Below are positions 1 through 9,304 of a stretch of 64,000 nucleotides of DNA, piece after piece. A program made the translations under genes and the position numbers. Source of the stretch: Roseibium album (GTDB lineage Bacteria; Pseudomonadota; Alphaproteobacteria; Rhizobiales; Stappiaceae); contig CXTY01000035.1 of NCBI GenBank assembly GCA_001404055.1, forward strand, positions 1-64,000, read 5' to 3'. Numbering within the stretch: the first letter of the stretch is position 1; every line of letters begins with the position of its first letter. Below the pieces are notes generated by a model. That model had not been told where the DNA came from. It saw only the letters and a list, made by a program, of their open reading frames with translations, and searched no databases.

Positions 1-406
1 ATCGTTGAAACCGACACAAAGACAGGGCCGGGTCTGCATACCAGAGAGCCAAAGCCCACCGTCCCGCCTGACCATTTGCACCTCCTGGCGCCGCCAAAGC
101 CCACACTAGAGATCCGCAACCGCAGCTTTCTCCATAGAGGACCCGCCAAGCCCCCGCGACTTCCTCCTTCCGAGGTTTGTCAACGCGGGCCGATCTGTGC
201 AAAACGGCGACTAAGTCCCAGCGACCCGCATCGAAAAACCTTCAGGGAATTGCTGCGGAATGAACGAAAGTCTTCTCCCGGTAGATTTCCTATTTATCGC
301 AAGCATGAAAAGACTTTCGGGCAGTTGCCTTGAACCTTCCGACACAGCTTGCCTCAATTTAGATTCGCAATTGGGGAGCGAAAGATCTATCCACCTCGCA
401 GGTTAG
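1..406. other. no supportable gene
   Basis: This stretch before the Crp-like gene has open frames, but none shows a recognisable protein, a signal peptide or a good ribosome binding site. The short plus-strand frame at 76-333 is rich in Pro and Arg, as expected of a chance frame in GC-rich DNA. No tRNA, hairpin terminator or repeat was recognised. It may include the tail of a transcript that starts before the window. Confidence 0.4.
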
Positions 407-940
407 TCACGCACCTTTTTCCCGCCGCTTCGAAAGTTCTCGATAAAGCGCTTCTGGGGAGACACCAATTTCCGCAGCAATGTCCTTAACCTGCTGATTA
501 TCTAGATTTTTCGAATGGATAGACAGCCAGAAGTCGAGACGGTCCGAGACCTTTTTCAAGCTTCGAACTTCCGTATCCAGGCGCGCTTGTTGAACGGAAC
601 GCGCGAGACTGGCCGTCCAGCATTCTGACCAAGTCCGGTTCGTTGCCAACAGGTCTTTGAACGTCACTGTTCCCAGTTGCGCAACCTTGCTCTCGGTCCG
701 GGCGACTGCGTCGCAATGATAGGTATTGGAATTAACAGATGCCTCTGCCAGGACGTCGCCATTACTCGCCCTTTGCAGTGTGATTACATTTCCAGATGGT
801 GTTACCAGAACCAGGTCGATCTGCCCCTCCAGAACCAGGAAGACATTCGAGACGGCATCGTCGGTATGAAACAGGTGCCGACCTCTCTCAAAAGACCTCG
901 GCGCGGCGTCGGAGAACAACTGGGAAAGCCAATCAAACAT
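407..940 (-). CDS. Crp/Fnr-family transcriptional regulator
   Basis: This is a small cytoplasmic regulator of the cAMP receptor protein superfamily. The N-terminal two thirds fit a cyclic-nucleotide-binding beta-roll (RGRHLFHTDD, then VFLVLEGQIDLVL, a typical pattern). The C-terminal end carries a helix-turn-helix (VKDIAAEIGVSPEALYREL). At about 177 residues it is shorter than classical Crp. The ATG at 940 (MFDWLSQLF) is preferred; an ATG at 952 and a longer frame to 1024 exist, but the extra residues overlap the divergent gene's leader. It is transcribed away from the exported protein gene at 1009, so the two probably share a control region, and it may act on that gene or on the copper island. 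The effector is unknown; no Fnr-type N-terminal cysteine cluster is visible. Confidence 0.8.
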   Translation of the reverse strand: MFDWLSQLFSDAAPRSFERGRHLFHTDDAVSNVFLVLEGQIDLVLVTPSGNVITLQRASNGDVLAEASVNSNTYHCDAVARTESKVAQLGTVTFKDLLATNRTWSECWTASLARSVQQARLDTEVRSLKKVSDRLDFWLSIHSKNLDNQQVKDIAAEIGVSPEALYRELSKRREKGA

Positions 941-1008
941 GATTGTTATCATATGAGACCTTGTGCAATCCGGATAGACCCAAAAGACCGCAACATGGAG
1001 AAGACAAT

Positions 1009-1569
1009 ATGAAATACGCAGCAACGCTGACCGTCATTCTCACGCTGGTGTCCGGCCCAAGTCTGGCACAAGCGGCGTCCCACACGCATTCGGACATGCC
1101 TCAGCATCAGTCTTCGAGCGTGGTAACACCTGCTGAGCCAGGTCAGAGTGCGTTTGCCTCTGTACAGGAGATTGTTGAACTCTTGCTCGAAGATCCGAAT
1201 ACAGATTGGGCACGCGTAGACCTGGAAGCGCTGCGCTCTCATCTTGCAGACATGGACAATGTCACGCTGCGATCAAACGTGGAAATGGATCGTCTCGCAA
1301 GTGGAGCCCGTTTTACAGTGACATCTCAGCAAGAGTACGTGTCTCAGTCGATCAAGAACATGGTTCTTGCACACGGTCTGGAAATGTCGGGGACATACGG
1401 ATGGATGCTAAGTGCCGAAGAGGCACCACAGGGAGCTGTTTTGTCAGTAACAGGCATGCCTGAGGATACGAACAAGATCCAGGGGCTTGGTTTTATTGGT
1501 ATCATGACACTCGGAATGCATCATCAATCACATCACATTGCGATTGCGCGCGGTGAGAACCCTCATTAG
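1009..1569 (+). CDS. exported hypothetical protein
   Basis: The product is a secreted or periplasmic protein of 186 residues that I do not recognise. It begins with a clear signal peptide (MKYAATLTVILTLVSG, predicted cleavage after LAQA), followed by a His-rich segment (SHTHSDMPQHQ). The mature part is acidic and ends with several His residues (MHHQSHHIA), which could bind metal. The start at 1009 is supported by GGAG about 10 bases upstream and by the signal peptide. Upstream in-frame codons would add a non-hydrophobic leader. It is divergent from the Crp-like regulator and close to the copper genes, so a role in metal handling is a reasonable inference but not shown. Confidence 0.75.
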   Translation: MKYAATLTVILTLVSGPSLAQAASHTHSDMPQHQSSSVVTPAEPGQSAFASVQEIVELLLEDPNTDWARVDLEALRSHLADMDNVTLRSNVEMDRLASGARFTVTSQQEYVSQSIKNMVLAHGLEMSGTYGWMLSAEEAPQGAVLSVTGMPEDTNKIQGLGFIGIMTLGMHHQSHHIAIARGENPH

Positions 1570-1701
1570 TCGACAGGCATTCTGTTAACAATGAACTGAC
1601 TTGGAACATGCTCATTGTAATCGACCGGATTGATGCTGATAAAAACTGGTAACGCAGAGATCTGGATAGGCCGGGACCTGTTTCAGTGAAATGGGGTCTG
1701 G

Positions 1702-2268
1702 CTAAAGCCTCATTCCCGGACTTGAAATGCACTCTTTTATGTAAGTTATGGCCTCGGTTGAGCCTGCTAGTTCAAACACGGCCGAGGTCTCCAATGCGCT
1801 CACGCTGATTAACCGCCCATTACCCAAGAAATTCAAGCTATGTTCGCTGTCGTCAATGACTGTTACCAGCTCTGTTTTCGAATGAAACAACCCGCTCCCG
1901 AAAAACAAAACCGAATGATCGATAAGTATCAGCACTTTAGATGAAGTCGGCGCGTTTGTAGGCCAACGCTTTTCGAAGACACCCAGTGTCAATTTTTCTT
2001 CTGTATCTAAGCGCAAGATCAATAGTTCATCGAGATCGTTGTGCGTGGATATCATGCAACTTTCGATTTCTCCCGCCAACGACAATTTCGGATTACCCAC
2101 CCAGTGTCCGTGTTCGAATGCAAACTCGGCATCTGAGCCGGCAACAGCAGCTCCAGCGAGAATTGCGCCCAAGGCGAGCGTAAGAAAAGAATAGGGAATT
2201 TGCCAAAGCGGCCTGCAACCGATTTGTCTTGCTAAAAATCCGTCAGTTGCGCCTGGACTATCAAACAT
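1702..2268 (-). CDS. exported hypothetical protein
   Basis: This is an unrecognised protein of 188 residues. After a long N-region it has a hydrophobic stretch (FLTLALGAILAGAAVAG) consistent with a signal peptide, then a beta-rich soluble domain with two cysteines. It converges with the preceding exported protein gene and ends 130 bases from it. On the other side it is divergent from copA, so its promoter may lie in the same 300-base region that holds the CueR-type operators. The ribosome binding site is weak, and no homologous family is evident by eye. Confidence 0.55.
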   Translation of the reverse strand: MFDSPGATDGFLARQIGCRPLWQIPYSFLTLALGAILAGAAVAGSDAEFAFEHGHWVGNPKLSLAGEIESCMISTHNDLDELLILRLDTEEKLTLGVFEKRWPTNAPTSSKVLILIDHSVLFFGSGLFHSKTELVTVIDDSEHSLNFLGNGRLISVSALETSAVFELAGSTEAITYIKECISSPGMRL

Positions 2269-2460
2269 CTATCAGAAACCTGTTTGCGTTAAACAGCTCG
2301 CATAGATTTTGTCGTGCCTTTGTCGAGCATCGCAAACTAGAGTTTACCCTGTTCAACACTCACAACACGCTAGCAGTGCGGCTCTTTTGTACTCGCGCGC
2401 ACCGGGTCGTGCTGCGCTCTCAATCACGCTTCCCCCCTGTAACTAGGTCGCAAGAAAGTT

Positions 2461-2477
2461 ATTCCAATAGCTGGAAA
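2461..2477. promoter_or_regulatory. second CueR-like operator (imperfect)
   Basis: The dyad TTCCA-ATAGC-TGGAA is centred near 2469 and closely resembles the perfect dyad 67 bases downstream at 2528-2544. It may be an auxiliary CueR site, or the operator of a promoter reading towards the gene at 2268. No convincing -35 hexamer sits next to it on the plus strand. Assignment rests on similarity to the downstream copy. Confidence 0.45.
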
Positions 2478-2520
2478 GTCAGCAAGTAGAACTACTTACA
2501 AAGAAAATTGAGTGCAGGCA

Positions 2521-2551
2521 TTGACCTTCCAGTAGCTGGAAGCCCCATGTG
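2521..2551 (+). promoter_or_regulatory. CueR-type promoter/operator of copA
   Basis: TTGACC at 2521-2526 serves as a -35 element. It is followed by a perfect 7+3+7 inverted repeat (CTTCCAG-TAG-CTGGAAG) at 2528-2544, placed where MerR-family activators bind. The distance from the -35 to the candidate -10 (CATGTG) is 19 bases, the stretched spacing typical of MerR/CueR promoters. The -10 match is poor, as is common for activator-dependent promoters. It lies about 35 bases before the copA start. Confidence 0.75.
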
Positions 2552-2585
2552 AAAAGCAACAGTCAAAGCCACATTGGAACGACAC

Positions 2586-5096
2586 ATGTCCTCGAAACAG
2601 AGTATTTCACTTTCCATTCAAGGGATGTCCTGCGCCTCCTGCGTTGGCCGGGTTGAACGCGGCCTTTCCGGATTGGATGGCGTGGAAGACGTCACCGTCA
2701 ATATGGCATCAGAAAGCGCCCACCTGACCATCGAGCAACCGGCACAAGCGGTTGCTGCTATCGCCAAGCTCGATGAGTTGGGTTATCCAGCGCGCACGGA
2801 AACGATCACGCTCAACATGCAATCGATGTCCTGTGCGTCTTGTGTCGGCCGCGTTGACCGAGCGCTGGAAGATGTTCCTGGTGTTGTCGATGTCAGTGTC
2901 AATCTCGCCGCCGAGACCGCGATGATCACCTACGCTGAAGGTTTGGCGACGCCACGGGATCTGGTGAATGCAGCAACCGCTGCAGGGTACCCGGCAACTG
3001 TTGCACGATCAGGCGCCTCTCAGGACCGTAGCGAGCGCAAAGCCGAAGAGGCACGCGAACTGTTCAAAAAGATGGTTGCTGCCGCCCTGCTGGCATTGCC
3101 TGTGTTTCTTATCGAAATGGGCAGCCACATCGTGCCTGCAATGCATCACTGGATCAACGCAACGATTGGGCAGCAGACCAGTTGGATGCTGCAATTTGTG
3201 TTGACCACTATTGTCCTGGCCGGTCCTGGACGGAGCTTTTATACGAAAGGCTTTCCAGCGCTCTTGAAAGGGGCGCCGGACATGAACAGCCTCGTCGCGG
3301 TCGGAACGGGCGCTGCGTACCTATACTCGGTTGTGGCAACATTTCTGCCCACACTCATGCCAGACGCTGTGAGGGCGGTATATTTTGAAGCGGCAGCCGT
3401 CATCGTGGTTTTGATCCTGCTGGGACGCTATCTGGAAGCGCGGGCGAAGGGACGAACAGGTGCAGCAATTGAAAAGCTGCTGGGTCTTCAGGCAAAGACG
3501 GCCAGAATTCTGCGCGACAATGAACAGGTCGAAGTGCCAATCGAGACACTCGCAATCGGCGACATCATTGTCGTGCGACCTGGTGAGCGGATCGCAGTGG
3601 ACGGCGATGTCGTTGAAGGCTCGTCGCATGTCGATGAAAGCATGATAACCGGTGAGCCGATTCCCGTTGAGAAAGTGACTGGAATGCCCGTGACCGGAGG
3701 CACGATCAATGGATCCGGAGGCCTTCAATTCAAGGCAACCCGTGTTGGTGCCGATACAACACTCTCGCAGATCATCCGGATGGTTGAAGAAGCACAGGGC
3801 GCGAAACTTCCGATCCAGGGTCTTGTTGACAGAATTACCCTTTGGTTTGTGCCTGCTGTGATGCTGGTGGCTGTGCTGACTGTTGTTGCCTGGTTGCTGT
3901 TTGGCCCGGAACCGGCATTAACGCTGGCGCTTGTTGCAGGCGTTTCCGTTCTGATCATCGCATGTCCATGTGCTATGGGGTTGGCCACACCCACCTCAAT
4001 CATGGTTGGCACAGGCCGTGCCGCTGAAATGGGCGTACTTTTCCGAAAGGGAGACGCACTTCAACAGCTGGCAGAAGTAGATGTCGTGGCACTGGACAAG
4101 ACCGGGACTGTCACCCAGGGACGTCCTGAGTTGACCGACCTGGTCCTCGCAGAGGGATTTGACCGTGAAACTGTCCTTAGCGTGGTTGCGGCTGTTGAAA
4201 GTCGTTCGGAGCACCCGGTGGCTGAAGCGATCGTGCGCGCAGCCGCTGCTGAAGATTCAGAGCGCATGGAAGCAGAAAACTTCACGTCGATCACCGGACA
4301 CGGTGTCCGCGCGGATGTTGCAGGTCAGCAGGTGCTTGTTGGTGCAGATCGCCTGATGCTCAAAGAAGGCATCGAGGTCGGCAAAATGAGTGATCACGAG
4401 ACCGACCTCGCCCGGCGTGGCAGAACGGCACTTTTTGCTGCCATCAATGGGCAGGTCGCAGCCGTTATCGGTGTCGCCGATCCTGTTAAGCCGTCAAGCA
4501 AGGATGCCATTGCCGCTCTACATGCTCAGGGCTTGAGGGTAGCAATGATCACAGGTGACAAGCGCGAAACTGCCGAAGCCATCGCGGCTGAAACGGGCAT
4601 CGACACTATCGTCGCTGGCGTGCTTCCCGATGGCAAAATCGCCGCCCTGAATGACTTGAAAAGCGCGAATAAAAAAATCGCATTTGTGGGTGACGGCATC
4701 AATGATGCACCGGCATTGGCTCATGCGGATGTCGGCATTGCCATCGGTACCGGGACGGACGTTGCAATTGAATCAGCAGACGTTGTTTTGATGTCCGGAG
4801 ACCTTCGAGGCGTGGTCAACGCCTACGAAGTTTCGAGGCGAACGATGCGCAACATCAAGGAAAACATGTTCTGGGCCTTCGCCTATAACACGGCGCTTAT
4901 TCCGGTAGCGGCCGGTGTCCTTTATCCAGCCCTTGGTGTTTTGTTGTCACCAGTGCTTGCTGCCGGTGCAATGGCGCTCTCGTCTGTGTTTGTTCTCACC
5001 AACGCGTTGCGGCTGCGGGCTGTCAAACCGTCAATGGACGAAACCGAGGCTCCTCAATTGCGTGAGAAAGCTCAAGTTCCTGCCGCAGCAGAATAA
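2586..5096 (+). CDS. copA: Cu(I)-translocating P1B-type ATPase
   Basis: This inner-membrane pump exports Cu(I) from the cytoplasm using ATP. The 836-residue product has two N-terminal heavy-metal-associated domains, each with M-S-C-A-S-C (first at residues 14-19, second near 80-85). It carries the transmembrane CPC motif at 460-462, the phosphorylation motif DKTGT starting at D504, the SEHP motif of P1B ATPases and the hinge GDGINDAP. All catalytic residues are present and the length is normal. The ATG at 2586 is preferred; a TTG at 2574 in the same frame lies inside the likely leader. A CueR-type operator lies just upstream and cueR follows after 11 bases, so copA and its sensor are co-transcribed and copper-induced. 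Confidence 0.97.
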   Translation: MSSKQSISLSIQGMSCASCVGRVERGLSGLDGVEDVTVNMASESAHLTIEQPAQAVAAIAKLDELGYPARTETITLNMQSMSCASCVGRVDRALEDVPGVVDVSVNLAAETAMITYAEGLATPRDLVNAATAAGYPATVARSGASQDRSERKAEEARELFKKMVAAALLALPVFLIEMGSHIVPAMHHWINATIGQQTSWMLQFVLTTIVLAGPGRSFYTKGFPALLKGAPDMNSLVAVGTGAAYLYSVVATFLPTLMPDAVRAVYFEAAAVIVVLILLGRYLEARAKGRTGAAIEKLLGLQAKTARILRDNEQVEVPIETLAIGDIIVVRPGERIAVDGDVVEGSSHVDESMITGEPIPVEKVTGMPVTGGTINGSGGLQFKATRVGADTTLSQIIRMVEEAQGAKLPIQGLVDRITLWFVPAVMLVAVLTVVAWLLFGPEPALTLALVAGVSVLIIACPCAMGLATPTSIMVGTGRAAEMGVLFRKGDALQQLAEVDVVALDKTGTVTQGRPELTDLVLAEGFDRETVLSVVAAVESRSEHPVAEAIVRAAAAEDSERMEAENFTSITGHGVRADVAGQQVLVGADRLMLKEGIEVGKMSDHETDLARRGRTALFAAINGQVAAVIGVADPVKPSSKDAIAALHAQGLRVAMITGDKRETAEAIAAETGIDTIVAGVLPDGKIAALNDLKSANKKIAFVGDGINDAPALAHADVGIAIGTGTDVAIESADVVLMSGDLRGVVNAYEVSRRTMRNIKENMFWAFAYNTALIPVAAGVLYPALGVLLSPVLAAGAMALSSVFVLTNALRLRAVKPSMDETEAPQLREKAQVPAAAE

Positions 5097-5107
5097 TGGA
5101 GAGTACG

Positions 5108-5494
5108 ATGAATATCGGTGATGTCTCCCGCAGATCCGGCCTTCCGGCCAAGACGATCCGCTATTACGAGGATATTGGCCTGGTGCAACCTCCCAGAAGC
5201 GGGAACGGTTACCGGACCTTTCGTGAGATCGAGTTGCACAAACTGGCCTTTTTGGGACGTGCACGGGCGCTGGGGTTCACGATTGAGGATTGCCGCACCT
5301 TGTTGGCTCTTTATGAGGATGACGGCCGGGAGAGTGCTCAGGTGAAAAACGTTGCTGAAGGCCATTTGCGGAAAATCGACCAAAAGATTGCGCAACTTCA
5401 ATCCATGCGCGGAACACTCGCTCACCTCATAGAAGAGTGTGCAGGAGACCACCTGCCCGACTGTCCCATTCTTGAAGACCTGGCGGGAGAGTAA
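5108..5494 (+). CDS. cueR: copper-responsive MerR-family regulator CueR
   Basis: This is a cytoplasmic Cu(I) sensor that activates copA-type promoters by twisting the DNA between over-spaced promoter elements. The 128-residue protein starts with the MerR helix-turn-helix (MNIGDVSRRSGLPAKTIRYY). It ends with the metal-binding loop in which Cys111 and Cys119 are separated by seven residues, matching Cys112/Cys120 of E. coli CueR. The ATG at 5108 has GGAGAG just upstream; the ATG at 5096, overlapping the copA stop, would add four residues unusual for the family. It sits directly behind copA and before the cytochrome gene, which suggests autoregulation within the copper operon. Confidence 0.95.
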   Translation: MNIGDVSRRSGLPAKTIRYYEDIGLVQPPRSGNGYRTFREIELHKLAFLGRARALGFTIEDCRTLLALYEDDGRESAQVKNVAEGHLRKIDQKIAQLQSMRGTLAHLIEECAGDHLPDCPILEDLAGE

Positions 5495-5499
5495 AACTG

Positions 5500-5919
5500 A
5501 TGCGCCGTCCTGTATTTCTCGTGATTGCTGCTTTCGCCGTCATTTTACTCGCAATATATGCCTTGGGCGTCGGAGACAAAAAAGACCAGACTGGAAACGG
5601 ACAAATTATGGTGGAAGTCTCCGTACCCGCGCTGGACGTGCAAACGAAATTGGGTGAACGTCTCTTTAATGAAAATTGCGCAAGCTGCCATGGAGAGAAC
5701 GCGGCAGGTCAGCAAGGTGTTGCCCCGCCATTGGTACACAAAATTTACGAACCGAACCATCATGCGGATGGCTCGTTCCAGCTTGCAGTGACAAGAGGTG
5801 TCAGGGCGCACCACTGGCCATTTGGCAACATGCCGCCCGTTGAGGGCTTGACCAGCGAGGACGTTGCGAAGATTGTTGCATATGTTCGCTTCCTCCAAAG
5901 AGCGAACGGGATCAACTAG
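5500..5919 (+). CDS. membrane-anchored c-type cytochrome
   Basis: This is a monohaem cytochrome c on the periplasmic side, held by an uncleaved N-terminal helix (residues 5-24). The haem site CASCH lies at residues 60-64. A distal Met in FGNMPP is the likely sixth ligand, typical of class I cytochromes c. Length (139 residues) fits a one-domain carrier. It begins five bases after cueR and is followed by more cytochrome genes and a multicopper oxidase, so it may pass electrons from cuprous oxidation to the respiratory chain. That role is inferred from context. Confidence 0.9.
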   Translation: MRRPVFLVIAAFAVILLAIYALGVGDKKDQTGNGQIMVEVSVPALDVQTKLGERLFNENCASCHGENAAGQQGVAPPLVHKIYEPNHHADGSFQLAVTRGVRAHHWPFGNMPPVEGLTSEDVAKIVAYVRFLQRANGIN

Positions 5920-5926
5920 GAAACCA

Positions 5927-6277
5927 ATGAGACGCGGCCTATCAGTTTTCTTTTCCAGATTGGTGATGTCAGTTGCACTGCTGACGTTCCTGATCGCTGG
6001 CGGGTTGTTCAATCACACCTTCGGTGGCCATGACAATCATGTCCATCAGGATAAGAGCATTGCCGATCATCAACACGCTGACCCTGTTGACGGAAACCAA
6101 CTCGTTTCAGAACTTGCTACGGTTCATTGTGGCGCCAACCTGCTCGCAATGACTTGTGAAATCGCAACAGATCTACAATTGAAAAACAGCGCTCCTGACG
6201 CTCTTGAACCGCTTAGAATCCTGCCAAATATCACGCCAGTCGATCCGCCGCCTCCACGCTCTTCTTCCATGTCCTAG
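5927..6277 (+). CDS. small His-rich membrane/exported protein
   Basis: A protein of 116 residues that I do not assign to a family. It has one hydrophobic segment (LVMSVALLTFLIAGGLF, about residues 12-28) followed by a histidine-rich stretch (NHTFGGHDNHVHQDKS) and a further Cys/Met region (VHCGANLLAMTCEIA). It ends in a Pro-rich tail. The ATG at 5927 follows AGGAAA and lies seven bases after the cytochrome stop. Its metal-liking residues and position in the copper operon suggest periplasmic copper binding, which is inference only. Confidence 0.75.
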   Translation: MRRGLSVFFSRLVMSVALLTFLIAGGLFNHTFGGHDNHVHQDKSIADHQHADPVDGNQLVSELATVHCGANLLAMTCEIATDLQLKNSAPDALEPLRILPNITPVDPPPPRSSSMS

Positions 6278-6332
6278 TCACTTTTTTCGGCGGCTCGACC
6301 GCCAGACGTTCTGGATACAGGAAGAAAATCCA

Positions 6333-6950
6333 ATGAAACTATCAATCATGTTTATTTCCGGTGCCTTAGTTATTTCCAGCATCGGGGGAGCAATCGCTCA
6401 TGGAGGGGCCACAGGCATCGTTAAAGAACGAATGGATGCCATGGGTGCAATGGGCAAGGTCATGAAAACGCTTGCGTCAATGATGCGTGGTGAAACTGAC
6501 TACGATGCCGAGACGGTCCGCCAAGGGGCTAATGCCATTGCGGCTCATTCTGGCGAAGCACTGACCAAACTATTTCCGGAAGGTAGTATTCAAGGGCCTT
6601 CTGAAGCCAAACCTGACATTTGGGTAAATTGGCAGGAATTTTCCGACATGTCAGATCAGTTGAAACTGTTTGCAACCGCCATGAGCACTGCCGCTGAAAA
6701 TGGTCTTGATCATAAGGGCCCAGGTGCCAATATGATGGGCCAAGGTGGCATGATGGGTCAAGGTGGCATGATGGGTCAAGGCAGCATGATGGGTAGCGGA
6801 GGCATGATGGGTGCTTCCCCCATGATGGGCGAAGCGTCTCATATGGAAGATCCCGCGATCCTCGCCCAAATGCCGGTTCAAGGACTATTCAATATGACAG
6901 CCCAAACCTGCTCTGCCTGCCACACCAAATTCCGCATAGAGAAAAAGTAG
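6333..6950 (+). CDS. cytochrome c'-like protein with Met-rich insert
   Basis: A periplasmic cytochrome of the c'/c556 type: signal peptide (MKLSIMFISGALVISS), a first helix with ERMDAM, and one haem motif CSACH close to the C-terminus, the order typical of four-helix cytochromes c'. The product has 205 residues, longer than usual. The excess is a low-complexity segment between the third and fourth helices made of five to six MMG-type units (MMGQGG repeated, ending near SHMED). Met clusters of this kind bind Cu(I) in copper-resistance proteins, so a fused copper-binding function is plausible. The ATG at 6333 is chosen because it gives a clean signal peptide and follows AGGAAGAAAA; upstream in-frame codons overlap the previous gene. 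Confidence 0.85.
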   Translation: MKLSIMFISGALVISSIGGAIAHGGATGIVKERMDAMGAMGKVMKTLASMMRGETDYDAETVRQGANAIAAHSGEALTKLFPEGSIQGPSEAKPDIWVNWQEFSDMSDQLKLFATAMSTAAENGLDHKGPGANMMGQGGMMGQGGMMGQGSMMGSGGMMGASPMMGEASHMEDPAILAQMPVQGLFNMTAQTCSACHTKFRIEKK

Positions 6951-6953
6951 CCC

Positions 6954-7844
6954 ATGCGAAAGTGGCTTATAGCTGCTTTGGCCGTTCTTGCGATAGCAGG
7001 AACGGGCATGGCTGGGCTATCCTATTGGCCCATCGGGAAAGAAGAGAAACTTTCTGCTGTTCAAGGAGATGCACAACGCGGCGCCTATCTGGCGCGGATG
7101 TCAGGGTGCATTGCATGTCACACTGCGTCGGAAGGCGGTGGAAAACCGCTTGCCGGAGGCCTGAAACTGCCGACCGGCTTTGGAACATTTTATTCGCCTA
7201 ATCTGACAACCGATCCCGAGCACGGAATGGGTAACTGGTCGATATCAGACTTTGCCAAAGCAGTGCGGCAAGGGATTTCACCTGAGGGCGAACCTTATTA
7301 TCCCTCTTTCCCCTATCCGTTCTATACGAAGTTTTCGGATCAGGACGTTGCTGACCTCTGGGCTGCATTTCAGACGGTTCCACCGGTCGCCGAACCCTCA
7401 AAACCTCATGAGATGATGCCGCCATTTAATGTCCGAAGCGGACTAAAAGTCTGGCGAGGGCTTTTTCTCAACTTCAAACCATATGAGGCGGATCCGGAAA
7501 AAGGTGAATTGTGGAACCGTGGCAAATTCATTGTAGAAGGCCCAGCCCATTGCGCCGCGTGTCATACCCCAAGAAACGCTTTAGGAGCGAGACAGGCAGA
7601 ATTGTCATTGCATGGTGCCGACGAGCTGCCTGATGGAGGTAAGTCACCTCCAATAACGAGCCGCGCGTTGAAGCTGAATGGTTGGACCGTAAGTACGTTG
7701 AAGTATGCTTTACAGACCGGGGTTATGCCGGACGGCGATGTCTTCGGTGGCTCAATGGGCGAAGTTGTTCGGGACGGAACCGCGTTTCTTTCGGATGACG
7801 ACCGCGAAGCCATCGCAACTTATCTTTTGAATAAAGACGAGTAA
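6954..7844 (+). CDS. dihaem c-type cytochrome
   Basis: An exported cytochrome with two haem motifs, CIACH near residue 53 and CAACH near residue 200, separated by a long loop. This two-domain layout resembles the cytochrome subunits of periplasmic dehydrogenases (alcohol or gluconate type). An N-terminal hydrophobic helix acts as signal or anchor. The gene starts three bases after the cytochrome c'-like gene and ends four bases before the multicopper oxidase, so tight coupling is likely. No dehydrogenase subunit is nearby. The natural partner may therefore be the oxidase, with the cytochrome accepting or delivering electrons; this is inferred. Confidence 0.88.
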   Translation: MRKWLIAALAVLAIAGTGMAGLSYWPIGKEEKLSAVQGDAQRGAYLARMSGCIACHTASEGGGKPLAGGLKLPTGFGTFYSPNLTTDPEHGMGNWSISDFAKAVRQGISPEGEPYYPSFPYPFYTKFSDQDVADLWAAFQTVPPVAEPSKPHEMMPPFNVRSGLKVWRGLFLNFKPYEADPEKGELWNRGKFIVEGPAHCAACHTPRNALGARQAELSLHGADELPDGGKSPPITSRALKLNGWTVSTLKYALQTGVMPDGDVFGGSMGEVVRDGTAFLSDDDREAIATYLLNKDE

Positions 7845-7848
7845 CTTT

Positions 7849-9243
7849 ATGATTAGCAGACGCAAATTGCTGAAATCGACTGGAATAGGTGCGGCGGTCC
7901 TCGCCGCACCAGCGTTTTTTGAACAGGCCTGGGCCAATGATGGGTTTCTTGAAATAACAGCAGGGCCCTCGAAGAAGAAGCTCTATCGTGAGGATGCGGC
8001 AGCTTCTGATCTGTGGCTTTACAACGGAACTACGCCAGGTCCGGAAATCAGGGTAATCGCCGGAGAGCGTGTCAAAATCCGGCTCATCAACAATCTGGAA
8101 GAGCCGACTTCAATTCACTGGCATGGTATCCGGATTGCCAACGATATGGATGGTGTCTCGGGTTTGACTCAGGATCCAGTGCAACCCGGAGAGACTTTCG
8201 AGTACGACTTCGTGGTCCCGGACGCAGGAACCTATTGGTACCATGCCCACAACAAGAGCTGGAACCAGGTCGCGCGCGGTCTCTATGGTCCCTTGATCGT
8301 GGATGAGCGATCTCCCGTCTTTGATCGCGATCATGACCTGACGGTTGTTGTCGACGATTGGCGACTTCGCAACGATGGCCAACTCGATCTAGCAAGTCTC
8401 GGACACTTGATGGATTGGAGCCATGGTGGGCGATTTGGAAACTGGCTAACGGTCAATGGTATCAGCCGACCGGAATTTACCCTGAACAAGGGAGAAGCGT
8501 ATCGGCTCCGCCTGATCAATGCCGCAAATGCCAGAATCTTTGAAATCGATCCCCAGCAATTCGGAGCGAAGGTACTGGCATATGACGGTCAGCCATTGTC
8601 TGCACCTGAAATTCCAGCATACGCGCCGCTGCTGCTCGCACCAGCGCAACGAATGGATCTGTTGGTAACACCGGAGCGAGACTTCGCCCTGGAAGAGATG
8701 TCCGGCGACGATCCATATCCATTCGCCTACTTCAAGGTGAAAGAAGGGTCGGACCCCAAAACGGGCATTGGGAAACTTGCTCCCAATCCCATTCCGCAGC
8801 CGGATTTGAGCAAGGCGAAGTCATACAAGATTGACATGACCGGAGGTGCCATGGGCCGCATGGTGGAAACTGTCTATAAAGGCAAAGTCTTGTCCGGTGA
8901 GGATTTTCCGAGAACGGGTCAGCTCTGGGCCTTTAACGGTGTCGCCAACCTCGCCGAAGACCCGTTCTTTTCAATTGAGCGCCGTGAGAACGTCATTTTG
9001 GAAGTTGTCAATAACACGGCATTCCTGCACGCCATGCATGTCCATGGACATCATTTCCGCATCATTGAACGGGAAGGTGCGACAATCGACGATGGCCAGC
9101 CCTGGAGAGATACGTTCGTAATTGGGCCAGATCAAAGCGTCAAAATTGCTTTTGTGGCAGATAATCCAGGCAAGTGGCTATTTCATTGCCACATGCTGGA
9201 ACACGCCGCAGCTGGAATGAACACCTGGTTCGAAGTCGTCTAG
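7849..9243 (+). CDS. multicopper oxidase (CueO/CotA-like), Tat-exported
   Basis: This periplasmic enzyme probably oxidises Cu(I) to Cu(II) with reduction of oxygen to water. The 464-residue product starts with a twin-arginine leader (SRRKLLK) and has three cupredoxin domains. All four copper-ligand motifs are visible: HWHG, WYHAH, HAMHVHGHH and HCHMLEH, the last followed by the axial Met (AAAGM). No Met-rich insert like that of E. coli CueO is seen in the protein; such a segment occurs instead in the cytochrome c'-like neighbour. It is part of the copA-cueR-cytochrome operon. The exact substrate cannot be fixed from sequence. Confidence 0.93.
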   Translation: MISRRKLLKSTGIGAAVLAAPAFFEQAWANDGFLEITAGPSKKKLYREDAAASDLWLYNGTTPGPEIRVIAGERVKIRLINNLEEPTSIHWHGIRIANDMDGVSGLTQDPVQPGETFEYDFVVPDAGTYWYHAHNKSWNQVARGLYGPLIVDERSPVFDRDHDLTVVVDDWRLRNDGQLDLASLGHLMDWSHGGRFGNWLTVNGISRPEFTLNKGEAYRLRLINAANARIFEIDPQQFGAKVLAYDGQPLSAPEIPAYAPLLLAPAQRMDLLVTPERDFALEEMSGDDPYPFAYFKVKEGSDPKTGIGKLAPNPIPQPDLSKAKSYKIDMTGGAMGRMVETVYKGKVLSGEDFPRTGQLWAFNGVANLAEDPFFSIERRENVILEVVNNTAFLHAMHVHGHHFRIIEREGATIDDGQPWRDTFVIGPDQSVKIAFVADNPGKWLFHCHMLEHAAAGMNTWFEVV

Positions 9244-9304
9244 ATCACCTGTCTGTGTCCGGCGAAGAGTGGAACTGGTGGCAAATGTAGGGTATTGACG
9301 CTTC

